NCBI RefSeq assembly: GCF_900142445.1
Contig: NZ_FRAV01000025.1
Coordinates: 1 to 64,000, forward strand
Origin: Chryseobacterium polytrichastri
GTDB lineage: Bacteria; Bacteroidota; Bacteroidia; Flavobacteriales; Weeksellaceae
DNA: 64,000 nt
Direction of reading: 5' to 3'
Shown here: positions 8,390 to 16,075 of the stretch, one piece after another
Layout of the letters: each line of letters opens with the position of its first letter
Position numbering within the stretch: position 1 is the first letter of the stretch
Made by a program: the position numbers and the translations under genes
The notes under the pieces: generated by a model
Database searches by the model: none
What the model was told of the DNA's origin: nothing
Seen by the model: the letters and a program-made list of their open reading frames with translations, nothing else

Positions 8390-8547
8390 GAAGCCGGTCC
8401 GGAAACCACCACATTCAATAAGGCACACACGAGTAGAGGAGTCGCACGCAAAAGCGTGGGGCGCCGTCTGTGTGTGTGCAAAGCCTGTGGTGGGCTTCCG
8501 GCGGCATGGATGGTTGCCCTGCGCTATTTTTCTGATTACTGCCGGAA
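8390..8547 (+). ncRNA. structured 5' leader RNA or regulatory RNA candidate
   Basis: GC-rich stretch in an AT-rich gap, transcribed from the promoter at 8327. Nested stems: GAAGC 8390-8394 / GCTTC 8494-8498; CCACCACA 8406-8413 / TGTGGTGG 8486-8493; GCACACAC 8423-8430 / GTGTGTGC 8472-8479; CACGC 8445-8449 / GCGTG 8454-8458 closed by AAAA. A competing pairing exists: TTCCGGC 8496-8502 with GCCGGAA 8541-8547, which would break the outermost stem. No named RNA family is claimed; an intrinsic switch or attenuator is possible. Confidence 0.55.
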
Positions 8548-8579
8548 AGAGGGCTAAGGCATTTATTTTTTTTCATATA

Positions 8580-8867
8580 ATGGAAATTAAGCTTGAGCAA
8601 AACTCACTACCACAAGACGGACAATACGTTCAATTTCAGATTGCCATCGAGGAAATCCGTGGCAAATGGCGAAAAGGTTATTATGTTGCAGACCAGGAAG
8701 CTCTCTATGAGCTGGATACTAAAAGGGTATTTGATTTATGGGTTGATGTTGTAAGATGGATCCACATTGATGAGAAACCTTTGGTAAACTGGCGAAACCT
8801 GAGTCAGGAGGAATTAGAAAAGATGGATGAACTCCGAGAACAGTATAGTAAGGATAAAACCAACTAA
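8580..8867 (+). CDS. small element-encoded protein, unknown (95 aa)
   Basis: Small acidic protein starting MEIKLEQNSL, with a Trp-rich centre (VFDLWVDVVRWIHID) and a charged helical tail ending SKDKTN. I know no family. An upstream in-frame ATG at 8472 would start within the RNA structure and add Cys/Arg-rich sequence unlike a real N-terminus, so 8580 is preferred. It is a single-gene transcript: perfect promoter at 8327, about 220-nt structured leader, terminator 22 bp after the stop. Such a costly leader for a 95-aa protein suggests tight control. Confidence 0.7.
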   Translation: MEIKLEQNSLPQDGQYVQFQIAIEEIRGKWRKGYYVADQEALYELDTKRVFDLWVDVVRWIHIDEKPLVNWRNLSQEELEKMDELREQYSKDKTN

Positions 8868-8888
8868 AAGCAATACACACCAATAACT

Positions 8889-8923
8889 AAGCCCCAAAGT
8901 CTAAAGTGACTGAGGGGCTTTTT
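8889..8923 (+). terminator. rho-independent terminator
   Basis: AAGCCCC 8889-8895 pairs with GGGGCTT 8914-8920 and runs into TTTTT. It closes the 8580 gene. Confidence 0.85.
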
Positions 8924-8948
8924 AATTCTATCCACTTGATGATCATTT

Positions 8949-9027
8949 CCTGATAATGCCATTGAAGGCCAAACGATTCCACTCACTTCCGGATCATTAG
9001 GACCATTGTATACTTCCCATACATTTG
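8949..9027 (+). promoter_or_regulatory. 10-bp repeat operator array 2 with TACATTTG
   Basis: CC recurs at 8949, 8959, 8969, 8979 and 8989 (units include CCATTGAAGG, CCAAACGATT, CCACTCACTT). TACATTTG follows at 9020-9027, its TTTG 34 nt after the last C. The -33 position reads TTAG. The 9189 gene lies downstream. The whole block resembles the traE promoter at 10119-10187. Confidence 0.65.
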
Positions 9028-9188
9028 TTTAAAAGTCTACGCAGGGCATAATACAACCAATTGCCGTGTTTTATCAATGGAACGCAAAGAAAAATAGAAT
9101 CCGGTGACAGGTTTAGGTATTGTGATCCGTTTCATAGGTATTTGCTAAAAAAATTGCTAAGTCCGGTACTCACAAAAACAAAAATAGT
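9028..9188 (+). other. leader with truncated traE-like start
   Basis: Leader of the 9189 gene. At 9077-9097 a six-codon frame MERKEK followed by TAG sits in a context (CCAATT, GTGTTTT before the ATG) matching that before traE at 10241 (MEKQRKK). It therefore looks like a duplicated tra promoter whose traE start has decayed into a mini-ORF. It might also act as a leader peptide. Confidence 0.45.
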
Positions 9189-10007
9189 ATGGAACGAGAA
9201 TTACCAACAATCAATGTGGAAGGTACTGACTTTATCGTTGATGTCAGCAGGTTTGAACTCATAGAGAAGGCCAATCCAAGCAATCGAATAGCCTTTGAAG
9301 ATATGTGGGATGCCGGTGACGGATATACTTTTCAATATAGTAGGCGGGGCAAAAACGTGCCTTTTACCTTTAATTCTGAATGTGTGACGGTAAAGATCCC
9401 TGAGTTTGTGACAATGGACCCAATGGGGATGGCCGGTAAATACAATACCGATGATATCGCGGGGAAAACCGATTTCGATTTTATGGTAGATCTGGAAGCT
9501 TTTGATAAGCGGGTCAAGGAGGGAATGCTTCCAACGGTGGATATTGCGGGGCATATCTTTTACGTAGACCTCCGGATGAATATGCTGCGTCCGCATGATG
9601 ATTTTCTATCCCGGGGAATTGTGTTCGATGAGATTGCAAATTACTTTTCACAGGAAGAGAATGCTTATCTCATTCCTTACAATCCCAAGACTCATGAATT
9701 TCAGGAATTGAATTATGAAAGCATTACGGATTTCCCCAAAGATCTGATTGCAGTACAGTTTCCCTATCAAAAGGAGCTCGATCCCATAGGCTGGAACAGA
9801 GACGGTGGTTGGGATCTGAAAGAAGATCTGAAGCATACCCGACTACGGTCTCATTTCGAGGCTAAAACGGTTCCTTGGGAAGAAACCGGGATTCGGGAGG
9901 TTATCAAAGAGAATCTCAAAAGACAGAATAAGGAGGTGGAAAAGAAAAAACCGGCAGTAAGGCCGGTTCAGCCGAAAGTAGATAAAGGAAAGCGAAGAAA
10001 AATGTAA
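9189..10007 (+). CDS. conjugative element protein, unknown function (272 aa)
   Basis: Not recognised. Soluble, with no signal peptide. The N-terminal half is beta-rich with Asp/Gly turns (FEDMWDAGDGYTFQYS, DPMGMAGKYNTDD). A central region resembles a repeat of the first (VDIAGHIFYVDLRMNML echoes INVEGTDFIVDVSRFEL near the start). The C-terminal 40 residues are Lys/Pro-rich (KPAVRPVQPKVDKGKRRKM) and probably disordered and nucleic-acid-contacting. It is a single gene between a 10-bp array promoter and a strong terminator, sharing its promoter type with the tra operon. Co-regulation with transfer is therefore inferred. Confidence 0.72.
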   Translation: MERELPTINVEGTDFIVDVSRFELIEKANPSNRIAFEDMWDAGDGYTFQYSRRGKNVPFTFNSECVTVKIPEFVTMDPMGMAGKYNTDDIAGKTDFDFMVDLEAFDKRVKEGMLPTVDIAGHIFYVDLRMNMLRPHDDFLSRGIVFDEIANYFSQEENAYLIPYNPKTHEFQELNYESITDFPKDLIAVQFPYQKELDPIGWNRDGGWDLKEDLKHTRLRSHFEAKTVPWEETGIREVIKENLKRQNKEVEKKKPAVRPVQPKVDKGKRRKM

Positions 10008-10059
10008 GGTGACAAGCTTTCTAAGCGACCAGCTAATAGGTAACGATCATGAGTATGTA

Positions 10060-10095
10060 AGGCGTCAAATCTGTAGAGATCTGACGCCTTTTTTT
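10060..10095 (+). terminator. rho-independent terminator
   Basis: AGGCGTCA 10060-10067 pairs with TGACGCCT 10082-10089, with an inner ATCT/AGAT pairing, then a T run. It separates the 9189 gene from the traE promoter. Confidence 0.88.
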
Positions 10096-10118
10096 ATATC
10101 CAAAAGCCAAGTTTAACG

Positions 10119-10187
10119 CCATTGAAAGCCAAGTAATTCCACTGATTGCCAATTCGTTAATACCGCCTTGTAGCCCCGATACATTTG
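10119..10187 (+). promoter_or_regulatory. 10-bp repeat operator array 3, tra operon promoter
   Basis: CC at 10119, 10129, 10139 and 10149 (units CCATTGAAAG, CCAAGTAATT, CCACTGATTG, CCAATTCGTT). TACATTTG lies at 10180-10187, its TTTG 34 nt after the last C. The -33 position reads TTAA, so activation by a bound protein is likely. traE starts 53 nt further on. Confidence 0.68.
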
Positions 10188-10240
10188 TTTCCAAGCCTGC
10201 AGAAAGCAGGAAATCACTAACCAATTAATGTGTTTTAATC

Positions 10241-10546
10241 ATGGAAAAACAAAGAAAAAAGCTCCTGTTGACGGGGATGGTATTGCTGTCAGTTTCCGGG
10301 GCTTATGCTCAGGGAAACGGTACTGCCGGTATCAATGAAGCCACTCAGATGGTCACCTCGTATTTTGATCCTGCTACAAAGCTGATCTATGCGATCGGAG
10401 CGGTCGTGGGACTGATTGGCGGGGTAAAAGTGTATAACAAATTCAGCAGCGGTGATCCTGATACCAGCAAGACAGCGGCAAGCTGGTTTGGAGCCTGTAT
10501 ATTTCTCATTGTTGCGGCTACCATCCTACGCTCATTCTTCCTTTAA
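10241..10546 (+). CDS. traE: conjugative transposon TraE (DUF4134), pilin-like
   Basis: 101-aa membrane protein with a signal peptide (cleavage after GAYAQ) and two hydrophobic segments, about residues 46-64 and 80-98. This is the size and topology of VirB2-type major pilins. The DUF4134/TraE family is the first gene of the transfer operon in CTnDOT-like elements, exactly as here, 12 bp before traF. Likely located in the inner membrane before assembly into the transfer pilus. It is driven from the array-type promoter at 10119-10187. Confidence 0.92.
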   Translation: MEKQRKKLLLTGMVLLSVSGAYAQGNGTAGINEATQMVTSYFDPATKLIYAIGAVVGLIGGVKVYNKFSSGDPDTSKTAASWFGACIFLIVAATILRSFFL

Positions 10547-10557
10547 TCCTGTGTGTT

Positions 10558-10890
10558 ATGAATAATTACAACATTAACAAAGGCGTTGGAAGAAGCGTAG
10601 AATTTAAGGGCCTTAAAGCGCAGTACCTGTTCATTTTTGCCGGCGGGCTGTTAGGTATCCTTATTCTCGTGATGATTCTCTACATGGCAGGGGTTAATTC
10701 CTACGTCTGCCTGTTTATTGGTGCCGGTGGAGCTTCGCTCCTAATCTGGCAGACCTTTTCGCTGAACAAAAAATACGGTGAGCATGGGCTCATGAAAGTG
10801 GGTGCTGTAAAAAGACATCCCAGATACATCCTGTGTCGTAAGCCGATTCGCAGCTATCTGAAAAGCACCCATAAAAGACAGGTCCTATGA
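10558..10890 (+). CDS. traF: conjugative transposon TraF (DUF4133)
   Basis: 110-aa inner-membrane protein with two adjacent membrane spans (about residues 23-44 and 48-68) and a basic cytoplasmic tail (KRHPRYILCRKPIR). Size, topology and order between TraE and the VirB4-like ATPase match the VirB3-like TraF of Bacteroidota elements. It overlaps the start of traG by 4 bp, which indicates translational coupling. Role: channel assembly together with TraG. Confidence 0.92.
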   Translation: MNNYNINKGVGRSVEFKGLKAQYLFIFAGGLLGILILVMILYMAGVNSYVCLFIGAGGASLLIWQTFSLNKKYGEHGLMKVGAVKRHPRYILCRKPIRSYLKSTHKRQVL

Positions 10891-13385
10891 GAAACATGAG
10901 CAAAACCAGTACGCTGGAAACTAAGTTTCCTCTGCTGGCTGTAGAAGATCACTGTATTATTTCCAAGGAAGCGGATATCACGGCGTGCTTCAGCGTACAC
11001 CTACCGGAGCTCTTTACAGTAGCTGCTCCTGAATATGAAGCGATTCATTCTGCCTGGCATAAGGCGGTGAAGACACTACCTGATTATACCGTGATCCACA
11101 AACAGGATTGGTATATCAAAGAGAACTATGCACCGGATATTACTAAGGAAGGATTAAGCTTTTTAGCAAAATCCTACCAGCAGCATTTCAATGAGCGTCC
11201 GTTCCTGAATCATTACTGCTATGTGTTCATCACCAAGACTTCGAAAGAAAGAATGCGGATGCAGAGCAATTTTTCATCGCTCTGCAAGGGGGTATTGATT
11301 CCCAAGGAGATCAGGGATAAAGAGACCATTTCCCGATTTATGGAATCGGTAAGCCAGTTTGAAAGGATTGTGAATGATTCGGGACTCATAAAACTGGAAC
11401 GTCTCACTGAAGACGATATTATCGGAACGGATAGTAAGCAGGGATTACTGGAGCAGTACTTTACGTTATCGAGACAGGTTGGTACACCATTGCAGGATAT
11501 AGCACTTGGCGCCGAAGAAATACGGGTGGGTAACAACAGATTGTGTCTGCACACTTTATCCGATACGGATGACCTGCCGGGAACTGTTTCTACCGATCTC
11601 CGGTATGAAAAATTATCAACAGATCGTAGTGACTGCCGATTATCATTTGCTGCTCCGGTAGGATTACTGTTAAACTGCAATCATATCTACAACCAATATC
11701 TGTTTCTGGATAACAGTGAAGATAACCTGAGAAAGTTTGAAAAATCGGCCAGGAATATGCATTCGTTGGGCAGGTACAGCCGAAGCAACCAGATCAATAA
11801 GGAATGGATCGAGAAATATTTGAATGAGGCCCATTCCTATGGTCTTTCTTCCATCCGTGCGCACTTCAATGTGATGGCATGGTCGGATGATCCTTTCGAA
11901 CTCAAGCAGTTGAAGAATGATACCGGCAGCGCATTGGCACTGATGGAATGCAAGCCCCGCCATAATACCACGGACGTTGCGACCCTGTATTGGGCAGGGA
12001 TTCCGGGCAATGCAGGAGATTTTCCGAGTGAAGAGAGCTTTTACACCTTCATTGAACCCGCCTTGTGCTTTTTCACCGAAGAAACCAACTATCAAAATTC
12101 ACTCTCCCCATTTGGAATCAAAATGGCTGACCGGCTGACCGGAAATCCTATCCATCTGGATATCTCTGATCTGCCGATGAAAAAAGGCATTATCACCAAC
12201 AGGAATAAGTTTATTCTGGGACCATCGGGGAGTGGAAAGTCATTTTTCACCAACCATATGGTGAGACAGTATTATGAACAGGGAACCCATGTTCTCCTAG
12301 TGGATACCGGAAATTCTTACCAGGGATTATGTGAGCTGATCAAAGGAAAAACGAAAGGGGAAGATGGGGTGTATTTTACGTATACCGAAGATAACCCGAT
12401 TGCCTTTAATCCTTTCTATACCGATGACGGGGTATTTGATATCGAAAAAAGGGAAAGTATTAAGACGCTGATCCTCACTTTATGGAAACGTGATGATGAA
12501 CCGCCGACCCGAGCTGAAGAAGTTGCTCTGTCCAATGCCGTCGCCGGCTATATCGACCGGATCAAACAGGTAAATGCCTTTGCTTCTTTCAATGGTTTCT
12601 ATGAATATATAAAAGACGGCTACCGAAAGATTCTGGAAGAAAAGCAGGTTCGGGAAAAAGATTTTGACATTTCGAATTTTCTCAACGTCCTTGAACCTTA
12701 CTACAAGGGTGGTGAGTATGATTACCTGCTCAATTCTGACAAACAGCTGGATCTACTGAGCAAGCGGTTTATTGTCTTTGAAATTGATGCGATCAAGGAG
12801 CATAAAATTTTATTTCCGGTAGTCACCATCATCATTATGGAGGTCTTTATCAATAAGATGAGGAGGCTCAAAGGGATTCGAAAGATGATCCTAATTGAAG
12901 AAGCGTGGAAGGCCATTGCCAAAGAAGGCATGGCAGAATACCTGCGCTATTTGTTCAAAACCGTCCGTAAGTTTTTTGGTGAAGCGATTGTCGTTACCCA
13001 GGAGGTTGATGACATTATTCGGTCACCGATTGTCAAAGAAAGTATCATCAATAATTCTGACTGCAAGATCCTGCTTGATCAGCGCAAGTACATGAATAAG
13101 TTTGATGATATCCAGGCTATGCTCGGACTTACTGATAAGGAAAAAGCGCAGGTTCTATCCATCAATATGAACAATGACCCTTCAAGGTTTTATAAAGAAG
13201 TATGGATCGGTCTGGGGGGAACCCACTCCGCAGTGTATGCTACAGAGGTGTCCGCGTGCGAATACTTAGCCTACACCACGGAAGAAACGGAAAAACTCGA
13301 AGTCATGCAGCTTGCCCAAGAGCTGGGTGGCAATGTCGAACTGGCGATCAAAAGAATCGCTGCCGACAAAAAGGAGAACCCATAA
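10887..13385 (+). CDS. traG: TraG, VirB4-like conjugation ATPase
   Basis: 832-aa cytoplasmic/peripheral membrane ATPase powering the type IV secretion channel. Walker A GPSGSGKS lies near residues 445-452 and the Walker B ILIEEAW near 667-673, followed by the conserved LFKTVRKFFGEAIVVTQEVDD stretch. The N-terminal 400 residues form the VirB4/CagE-type region. Full length for the family, with no frameshift. An alternative ATG four codons downstream is possible. It is named for the Bacteroidota TraG and is not the coupling protein. Confidence 0.95.
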   Translation: MRNMSKTSTLETKFPLLAVEDHCIISKEADITACFSVHLPELFTVAAPEYEAIHSAWHKAVKTLPDYTVIHKQDWYIKENYAPDITKEGLSFLAKSYQQHFNERPFLNHYCYVFITKTSKERMRMQSNFSSLCKGVLIPKEIRDKETISRFMESVSQFERIVNDSGLIKLERLTEDDIIGTDSKQGLLEQYFTLSRQVGTPLQDIALGAEEIRVGNNRLCLHTLSDTDDLPGTVSTDLRYEKLSTDRSDCRLSFAAPVGLLLNCNHIYNQYLFLDNSEDNLRKFEKSARNMHSLGRYSRSNQINKEWIEKYLNEAHSYGLSSIRAHFNVMAWSDDPFELKQLKNDTGSALALMECKPRHNTTDVATLYWAGIPGNAGDFPSEESFYTFIEPALCFFTEETNYQNSLSPFGIKMADRLTGNPIHLDISDLPMKKGIITNRNKFILGPSGSGKSFFTNHMVRQYYEQGTHVLLVDTGNSYQGLCELIKGKTKGEDGVYFTYTEDNPIAFNPFYTDDGVFDIEKRESIKTLILTLWKRDDEPPTRAEEVALSNAVAGYIDRIKQVNAFASFNGFYEYIKDGYRKILEEKQVREKDFDISNFLNVLEPYYKGGEYDYLLNSDKQLDLLSKRFIVFEIDAIKEHKILFPVVTIIIMEVFINKMRRLKGIRKMILIEEAWKAIAKEGMAEYLRYLFKTVRKFFGEAIVVTQEVDDIIRSPIVKESIINNSDCKILLDQRKYMNKFDDIQAMLGLTDKEKAQVLSINMNNDPSRFYKEVWIGLGGTHSAVYATEVSACEYLAYTTEETEKLEVMQLAQELGGNVELAIKRIAADKKENP

Positions 13386-13456
13386 TATTTCCGGGAGAAC
13401 TCCTGAAAATTTCAACAATGTAATAATGAATTCGTAACTCATAAAAATCCAAAACA

Positions 13457-14086
13457 ATGAAAAAATTCATGGTATTGGTGAGTGCAGTCCTGTTACTGGC
13501 TCTCTCACCGGTTAAAGCACAATGGGTCGTTACCGACCCCACTAATCTGGCACAAGGTATTGTCAACTCTGCCCAGCAGATTGTACAGACTTCAAGTACG
13601 GTTAGTAATACTCTTAAAAGCTTTCAGGAAGTAAAAAAAGTGTATGATCAAGGCAAGGAATATTACGATAAGCTCAAAGCGGTCAATAATCTTGTAAAAG
13701 ATGCCCGAAAAGTACAGCAGACTGTACTTATGGTCGGTGATATTTCAGAGTTATATGTTAACAGCTTCGGAAAGATGATTAATGATCCCAACTTTTCTCC
13801 TCAGGAGCTTACTGCGATTGCCTTCGGGTATTCAAAGCTACTCAATGAAAGTGGAGAACTGCTTAAAGATCTCAAGCAGATTATCAATATTTCAAGCCTT
13901 TCCCTGAATGATAAAGAACGGATGGAAATTATTGATAAGGTGTATAAAGAGGTGAGTGACTACCATAAGCTCGTACGTTACTACACGAATAAAAACATTT
14001 CTGTAAGCTATCTGAGAGCTAAAAAGAAAAATGATGCCCAGCGTGTCCTTCAGCTTTATGGAACAGCGAATCAAAAATACTGGTAA
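13457..14086 (+). CDS. traI: conjugative transposon TraI (DUF4141), periplasmic
   Basis: 209-aa exported protein with a signal peptide (MKKFMVLVSAVLLLALSPVKAQ) followed by a long alpha-helical, coiled-coil-like body (residues 40-200). This is the pattern of VirB5-like minor pilus proteins. The DUF4141/TraI family normally follows traG (with or without a traH) in this operon type; no traH is present here. It lies 71 bp after traG and 28 bp before traJ. Confidence 0.88.
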   Translation: MKKFMVLVSAVLLLALSPVKAQWVVTDPTNLAQGIVNSAQQIVQTSSTVSNTLKSFQEVKKVYDQGKEYYDKLKAVNNLVKDARKVQQTVLMVGDISELYVNSFGKMINDPNFSPQELTAIAFGYSKLLNESGELLKDLKQIINISSLSLNDKERMEIIDKVYKEVSDYHKLVRYYTNKNISVSYLRAKKKNDAQRVLQLYGTANQKYW

Positions 14087-14114
14087 ACCTCTAAACCCTT
14101 TAAATCTTATCATT

Positions 14115-15107
14115 ATGGACTTTGAAAATCTTCATGAGATCTTACGCTCGTTATACGACGAGATGCTTCCACTGTCCGCCACGATGGCGGCAGTGGCCAA
14201 AGGAGTTGCAGGACTCGGTGCCTTATTCTATGTCGCTTTGAAAGTATGGCAAGCCCTAAGCCGCGCTGAATCCGTTGATGTATTTCCACTGCTCAGACCT
14301 TTTGCCTTGGGAATCTGTATTATGTTTTTTCCAACAATGGTGCTGGGGACCATCAATGCAGTGCTGAGTCCTGTGGTAAAAGGAACCCATGGAATGCTCG
14401 AAAATCAGGTATTGGACCTTAATAAATTACAGCAGCAAAAGGATAGATTGGAACGAGAAGCTATGCTTCGAAATCCTGAGCAGGCTTATCTGATTTCCGA
14501 TGAGGAGTTTGATAAAAAGCTCGATGAACTGGGGTGGTCTCCTTCAGATCTGGGTACCATGGCAGGAATGTATATGGAAAGGCAGACCTATGAGTTTGAA
14601 AAGACGATAAAAAACTGGCTCCGGGATCTGCTGGAGATTCTGTTTCAGGCTGCGGCTTTAGTCATTGACACCATACGAACCTTCTTTCTGATCGTTTTGT
14701 CTATTCTGGGACCTATTGCTTTTGCCATCTCGGTATGGGATGGCTTTCAATCCACCTTAACGCAGTGGATCTCGAGATATGTCAGTGTGTATTTATGGCT
14801 TCCTGTCGCAGATATATTCAGTTCTATGCTGGCTAAGTTGCAGTCTCTGATGCTGGAAAAGGATATCGAGAGTTTATCTGATCCCAATTTCATTCCTGAC
14901 GGTTCAAGTACGGTTTACACCATTTTTATGATCATTGGCATTGTGGGCTACTTCACCATACCGACGGTAACAGGTTGGGTGATTCAGGCGGGTGGTGCCG
15001 GTAATTTCATGCGTAATGTTACCCAGACGGCACAAAAAGCAGGCAATGTTGCGGGAGCAGGAGCCGGTTCAGTAGCCGGAAATATCGGTGGTCAGCTTCT
15101 GAAATAA
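14115..15107 (+). CDS. traJ: conjugative transposon TraJ, VirB6-like
   Basis: 330-aa polytopic inner-membrane protein with hydrophobic stretches at about residues 19-44, 57-77, 170-206, 219-236 and 268-292. The tail is Gly/Ala-rich (AGNVAGAGAGSVAGNIGG) as usual for TraJ of this family. The frame is open upstream into traI, but ATG 14115 (MDFENLHEIL), 28 bp after the traI stop, gives the proper N-terminus. Forms part of the translocation pore. Confidence 0.93.
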   Translation: MDFENLHEILRSLYDEMLPLSATMAAVAKGVAGLGALFYVALKVWQALSRAESVDVFPLLRPFALGICIMFFPTMVLGTINAVLSPVVKGTHGMLENQVLDLNKLQQQKDRLEREAMLRNPEQAYLISDEEFDKKLDELGWSPSDLGTMAGMYMERQTYEFEKTIKNWLRDLLEILFQAAALVIDTIRTFFLIVLSILGPIAFAISVWDGFQSTLTQWISRYVSVYLWLPVADIFSSMLAKLQSLMLEKDIESLSDPNFIPDGSSTVYTIFMIIGIVGYFTIPTVTGWVIQAGGAGNFMRNVTQTAQKAGNVAGAGAGSVAGNIGGQLLK

Positions 15108-15158
15108 TCAATTATAACAATATGAACCCATCATGTAATCCATGTAAAAAAATTAGAA

Positions 15159-15782
15159 ATGGAATTTAAAACCCTAAGAAATATTGAAAACAGTTTCCGA
15201 CAGATCAGGCTCTATGCCCTCGTATTTGCGGTACTGTGTATCTCGGTGGTAGGATATGCTGTCTGGCAGTCCTATCACTTTGCCGAGCAGCAAAGGCAGA
15301 AGATCTATGTACTTGATCAAGGTAAATCACTGATGCTTGCCCTTGCTCAGGATGTGAGGATCAACCGTCCAGTGGAAGCCCGGGAGCATGTCCGTCGTTT
15401 TCATGAACTGTTCTTTACGTTGGCTCCGGATAAAAATGCCATCGAAAGCAATATGAAGAGAGCCTTTAATCTCGCGGATAAAAGTGCATTTGACTACTAT
15501 AAAGATCTATCGGAGAAAGGCTATTACAATCGGATTATTTCGGGTAATGTCCAACAACGCATTGAAATAGACAGCGTACGATGCAATTTTGAGACTTATC
15601 CCTATGCCGTTAAAACCTTTGCCAGGCAGTATATCATCCGTTCGAGTAATCTGACAGAAAGAAGCCTGATCACTTCCTGCTATCTCCTTAATTCGGTGCG
15701 ATCGGATAGTAACCCGCAGGGATTTAATATTGAAAAGTTCAGTGTCCTGGAAAATAAAGATCTGCGGATTACAGACCGCTAA
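15159..15782 (+). CDS. traK: conjugative transposon TraK, VirB8-like
   Basis: 207-aa bitopic protein: a short cytoplasmic N-terminus, one membrane span at about residues 18-37 (LYALVFAVLCISVVGYAVW), then a periplasmic domain of the VirB8-like nucleation factor. The sequence opening EFKTLRNIENSFRQIRLYA is characteristic of Bacteroidota TraK. Full length. It is followed after 11 bp by traL. Role: scaffold linking inner-membrane components with TraM and TraN. Confidence 0.93.
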   Translation: MEFKTLRNIENSFRQIRLYALVFAVLCISVVGYAVWQSYHFAEQQRQKIYVLDQGKSLMLALAQDVRINRPVEAREHVRRFHELFFTLAPDKNAIESNMKRAFNLADKSAFDYYKDLSEKGYYNRIISGNVQQRIEIDSVRCNFETYPYAVKTFARQYIIRSSNLTERSLITSCYLLNSVRSDSNPQGFNIEKFSVLENKDLRITDR

Positions 15783-15793
15783 AAACCAATACT

Positions 15794-16075
15794 ATGAAAA
15801 AACTAAGAATATTTCTCCATACCTGCGAAACGAGGTTAGAGAAGCGCTGGAAGAAGCTCTCTGCCAAGGAGCAGAAAAAATGGGTGATCCTGTTTTTTGC
15901 CGGATATCTGCTGCTGACAGGAGGGGTTGTGCTGACAGTCTGGTATGATGCCAAAATGGATTCTTCACAACATAAGCCCGTTATGGGGCATATCCGTAAT
16001 CCGATGATAGAACAGGAAAAACCATTAAAGGATTCCTTATTAACACCCATAAAAAATAATGATCATGAAAAATAA
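15794..16075 (+). CDS. traL: conjugative transposon TraL (DUF3989)
   Basis: 93-aa single-span membrane protein with a basic cytoplasmic N-terminus (ETRLEKRWKKLSAKEQKKW), a membrane segment at about residues 31-51, and a short periplasmic tail. Matches the small TraL that always sits between TraK and TraM. Its last codons overlap the traM start region (ATGATCATG), so the two are translationally coupled. The precise role in the channel is unknown. Confidence 0.88.
   Translation: MKKLRIFLHTCETRLEKRWKKLSAKEQKKWVILFFAGYLLLTGGVVLTVWYDAKMDSSQHKPVMGHIRNPMIEQEKPLKDSLLTPIKNNDHEK

Noticed and set aside
8472..8579. N-terminal extension of the 8580 gene
   Set aside because: It would begin inside an RNA stem and add Cys/Arg-rich sequence; the ATG at 8580 is better placed.
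8415..8600. Minus-strand ORF across the leader region
   Set aside because: It reads through the inverted repeats of the leader RNA and has no plausible composition.
9201..9596. Antisense ORF inside the 9189 gene
   Set aside because: Shadow frame; the plus-strand frame has promoter, terminator and natural composition.
11219..12095. Long antisense ORFs within traG
   Set aside because: They are shadows of the traG reading frame with unnatural composition and no start context.
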